The position numbers and the translations under genes are program-made. A DNA stretch of 64,000 nt from Epiperipatus broadwayi (Eukaryota; Onychophora; Udeonychophora; Euonychophora; Peripatidae). Positions 62,400-64,000 of the stretch are shown piece by piece; within the stretch, counting starts at the first letter, position 1, and each line of letters opens with the position of its first letter. The stretch spans positions 2,890,925-2,954,924 of the forward strand of contig JAQFVV010000003.1 of assembly GCA_028023455.1 (NCBI GenBank), given 5' to 3'. Below the pieces are notes generated by a model that saw only the letters and a list, made by a program, of their open reading frames with translations, had not been told where the DNA came from and ran no database searches.

Positions 62400-62900
62400 A
62401 ATGCAGAGTAAAACTACATCCAAGTTTAATTCAACTTATCTAATCAACAGTTTTTTTTCCATTCCATATTATGCAAAAAAACTTTCTCATTCATCTGCAT
62501 ATCTCGTGCATGGTTTCTTGTTTTTACCATCTCTTATGATCCAGTTCAAATGTCTATCTATTATCATCACTTATAAAATCACAACTATGCTCCTTTATAC
62601 ATATCCTTCAGTTATGGTCTCTCATTGTTACTCTCAGAAACATCTTGTCATGCCTTAAAGAGTAATATGAAGTTTCTGGATTGTTTTCCTATTAAGCACT
62701 AAAGTCTCACAGATCCATAAATAAACAAAACATATTTATTAAAAACTTGCTTTTTCAAATATATAAATGTATTTCTATTTTAATTTTTAATACTGTTATT
62801 TCTACCAAAAGTATTCCATCCATGTTTAATTCTATGGCTACTTTTATCCATTATCTTTTCATCTACGTACTAATCCAGATGGCATTCATGATGTAAGCTA
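62400..62900 (-). pseudogene. LINE ORF2 C-terminal remnant, same family as 5470-6037
   Basis: The minus strand has IMDKSSHRIKHGWNTFGRNN followed by eroded frames, corresponding to IDEINHGIKLGWKALGRNS at 5.8 kb. Downstream (62520-62560) is RHLNWIIRDGKNKK, like the NW.P.D.KR tail. It is interrupted by stops. Confidence 0.6.
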
Positions 62901-62909
62901 GCTATAGCT

Positions 62910-63049
62910 ATTATTTATTCATTTATAGATTAGTATAGTGAAAATTGTAGGAATAATTTGTGGTGTGCTTTATATATTTATGTGGAATATCTTTTCTATT
63001 TATTAATAGTTATCTATGGTGCTGCAAGCAAGTATAGTTTAAAATTATT

Positions 63050-63094
<45 letters not shown>

Positions 63095-64000
63095 CAATAG
63101 TTTTTAATTAATGGACATTTTATGTGTATATTATATTATAAGGGTAACTTACAATCTTATTAAGTTCACTTGTTTATGTGCAATATCAAACCATAAACTT
63201 AAAAATATAATTTCAATTAATAAACAATAAATACATTATCCTTTTACATTAAAATACTTATATGCACACATATATAACTTAAACATTAGATTATAAAATT
63301 TTAATAATAAAAGTCAAGTCAAATAAATAGTTATTTTAATGAAATCAAATATTAAAATAATTAGATTTCAACCATTCATATATATGTATTATTAAGTTAA
63401 CTAATATCACTAATCAAGATGCAAAACATAGAGATAACTTTAGGTCAAGTCATATCTTAGGAACTAAATGCAAAGGAAATAAAATTAGAACTCAATTGTG
63501 CAATTATTAATTATGATGCGGTCAACAATAATTGAATACAAAATCATGAAATGAAATAGTAATTTAACACATACTAATTACTGGAAGTCAATTCCACTAT
63601 AAAAGCTAAATCAACAAATTTCCAAATCAGTTCCATCTTTTACAAATAAACTAGTCACTATGCATATTTATTTTACTGTGTTCAAATACTGAAAAAATGG
63701 ATCAATAGTTTGTATGAATTTTCCTTCTTTATAAAATCTTCATTAGCAGTAGTATCACTCAAGTAAAGAGTAAATAAATTACTCTTTAATATCATCAATA
63801 ATAATTTTAAAAGTGAAATTATCTTTAATATAATAATTAGAGAAATTCTTAACGATATCATTCCAAACTTGAATTCTAATGAAGACAAATATCATCAAAT
63901 ATATTTATATATCTAAATAAATTTATTTTAAAAAGATTTTAAGTTATAGAAAATGTATCATGAGTAAAGACACTTTGCCATAGGATCAAATGCTATTGTT
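62910..64000. other. copine intron, AT-rich, nothing recognised
   Basis: No further copine exon was found up to the window end. Only the microsatellite stands out. Confidence 0.55.
63061..63093. repeat. (TA)n microsatellite following (GT)n
   Basis: A (GT)n run at about 63050-63061 passes directly into about 16 TA units. Confidence 0.9.

Noticed and set aside
1-64000. CRISPR arrays, bacterial operons, ribosome binding sites, rRNA genes
   Set aside because: None seen. The window is spliced eukaryotic DNA, and its repeats are transposon-derived or microsatellites without regular spacers.
60381-64000. A further upstream copine exon
   Set aside because: I looked on the minus strand for the preceding conserved block (YxFGA...-like and FPL-like residues) and found nothing with splice borders; it is probably beyond the window.

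Overview
This is AT-rich eukaryotic (animal) DNA, about three quarters A+T. It holds one recognisable protein-coding gene embedded in transposon debris. The gene is the 3' end of a copine on the minus strand: five exons (60253-60380, 53859-53964, 46705-46762, 38113-38186, 24610-24807) with consensus splice sites and matching phases. Together they encode about 187 C-terminal residues, covering the second half of the copine von Willebrand A domain and the tail. The tail sequence points to the CPNE5/CPNE8/CPNE9 group. Introns are 6 to 13 kb, and the 5' half of the gene lies beyond position 64000. I cannot name the species. Long introns, Penelope-like elements, LINEs, tRNA-derived SINE sequence and hAT relics suggest an invertebrate with a large genome (mollusc, arachnid, flatworm or similar).

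Layout. Positions 1-24600 are downstream of copine: an L1/Tx1-like LINE remnant between direct repeats, foldback elements, two clusters of a hammerhead-bearing repeat, a LINE fragment, a TIR element with an exact 8 bp duplication, and long featureless AT-rich stretches. The last copine intron (24808-38112) carries a complete but decayed Ty3/gypsy element with two LTRs and a 5 bp duplication (24911-30444), a 1.4 kb Mutator-like TIR element with a 10 bp duplication (30850-32229) and a hAT element (36360-37517). The next intron (38187-46704) holds a palindromic element, a SINE with a 14 bp duplication, a perfect hairpin and LINE fragments in opposite orientations. The introns above it carry a Penelope-like element with a GIY-YIG endonuclease remnant, more hammerhead-bearing repeats, another TIR element and foldback repeats.

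The most interesting system is a dispersed repeat family with at least seven pieces, five of which contain a fold matching a short-stem-III hammerhead ribozyme: CTGATGA core, stem II, GAAA, a two-base stem III loop, an NUH cleavage site, and a two-part stem I with compensatory differences between copies. One copy with an intact core (39289-39347) lies in a copine intron in the sense orientation, so it would be present in the copine pre-mRNA. Penelope-like protein remnants in the same window offer a plausible mobilising machinery, which resembles metazoan retrozymes.
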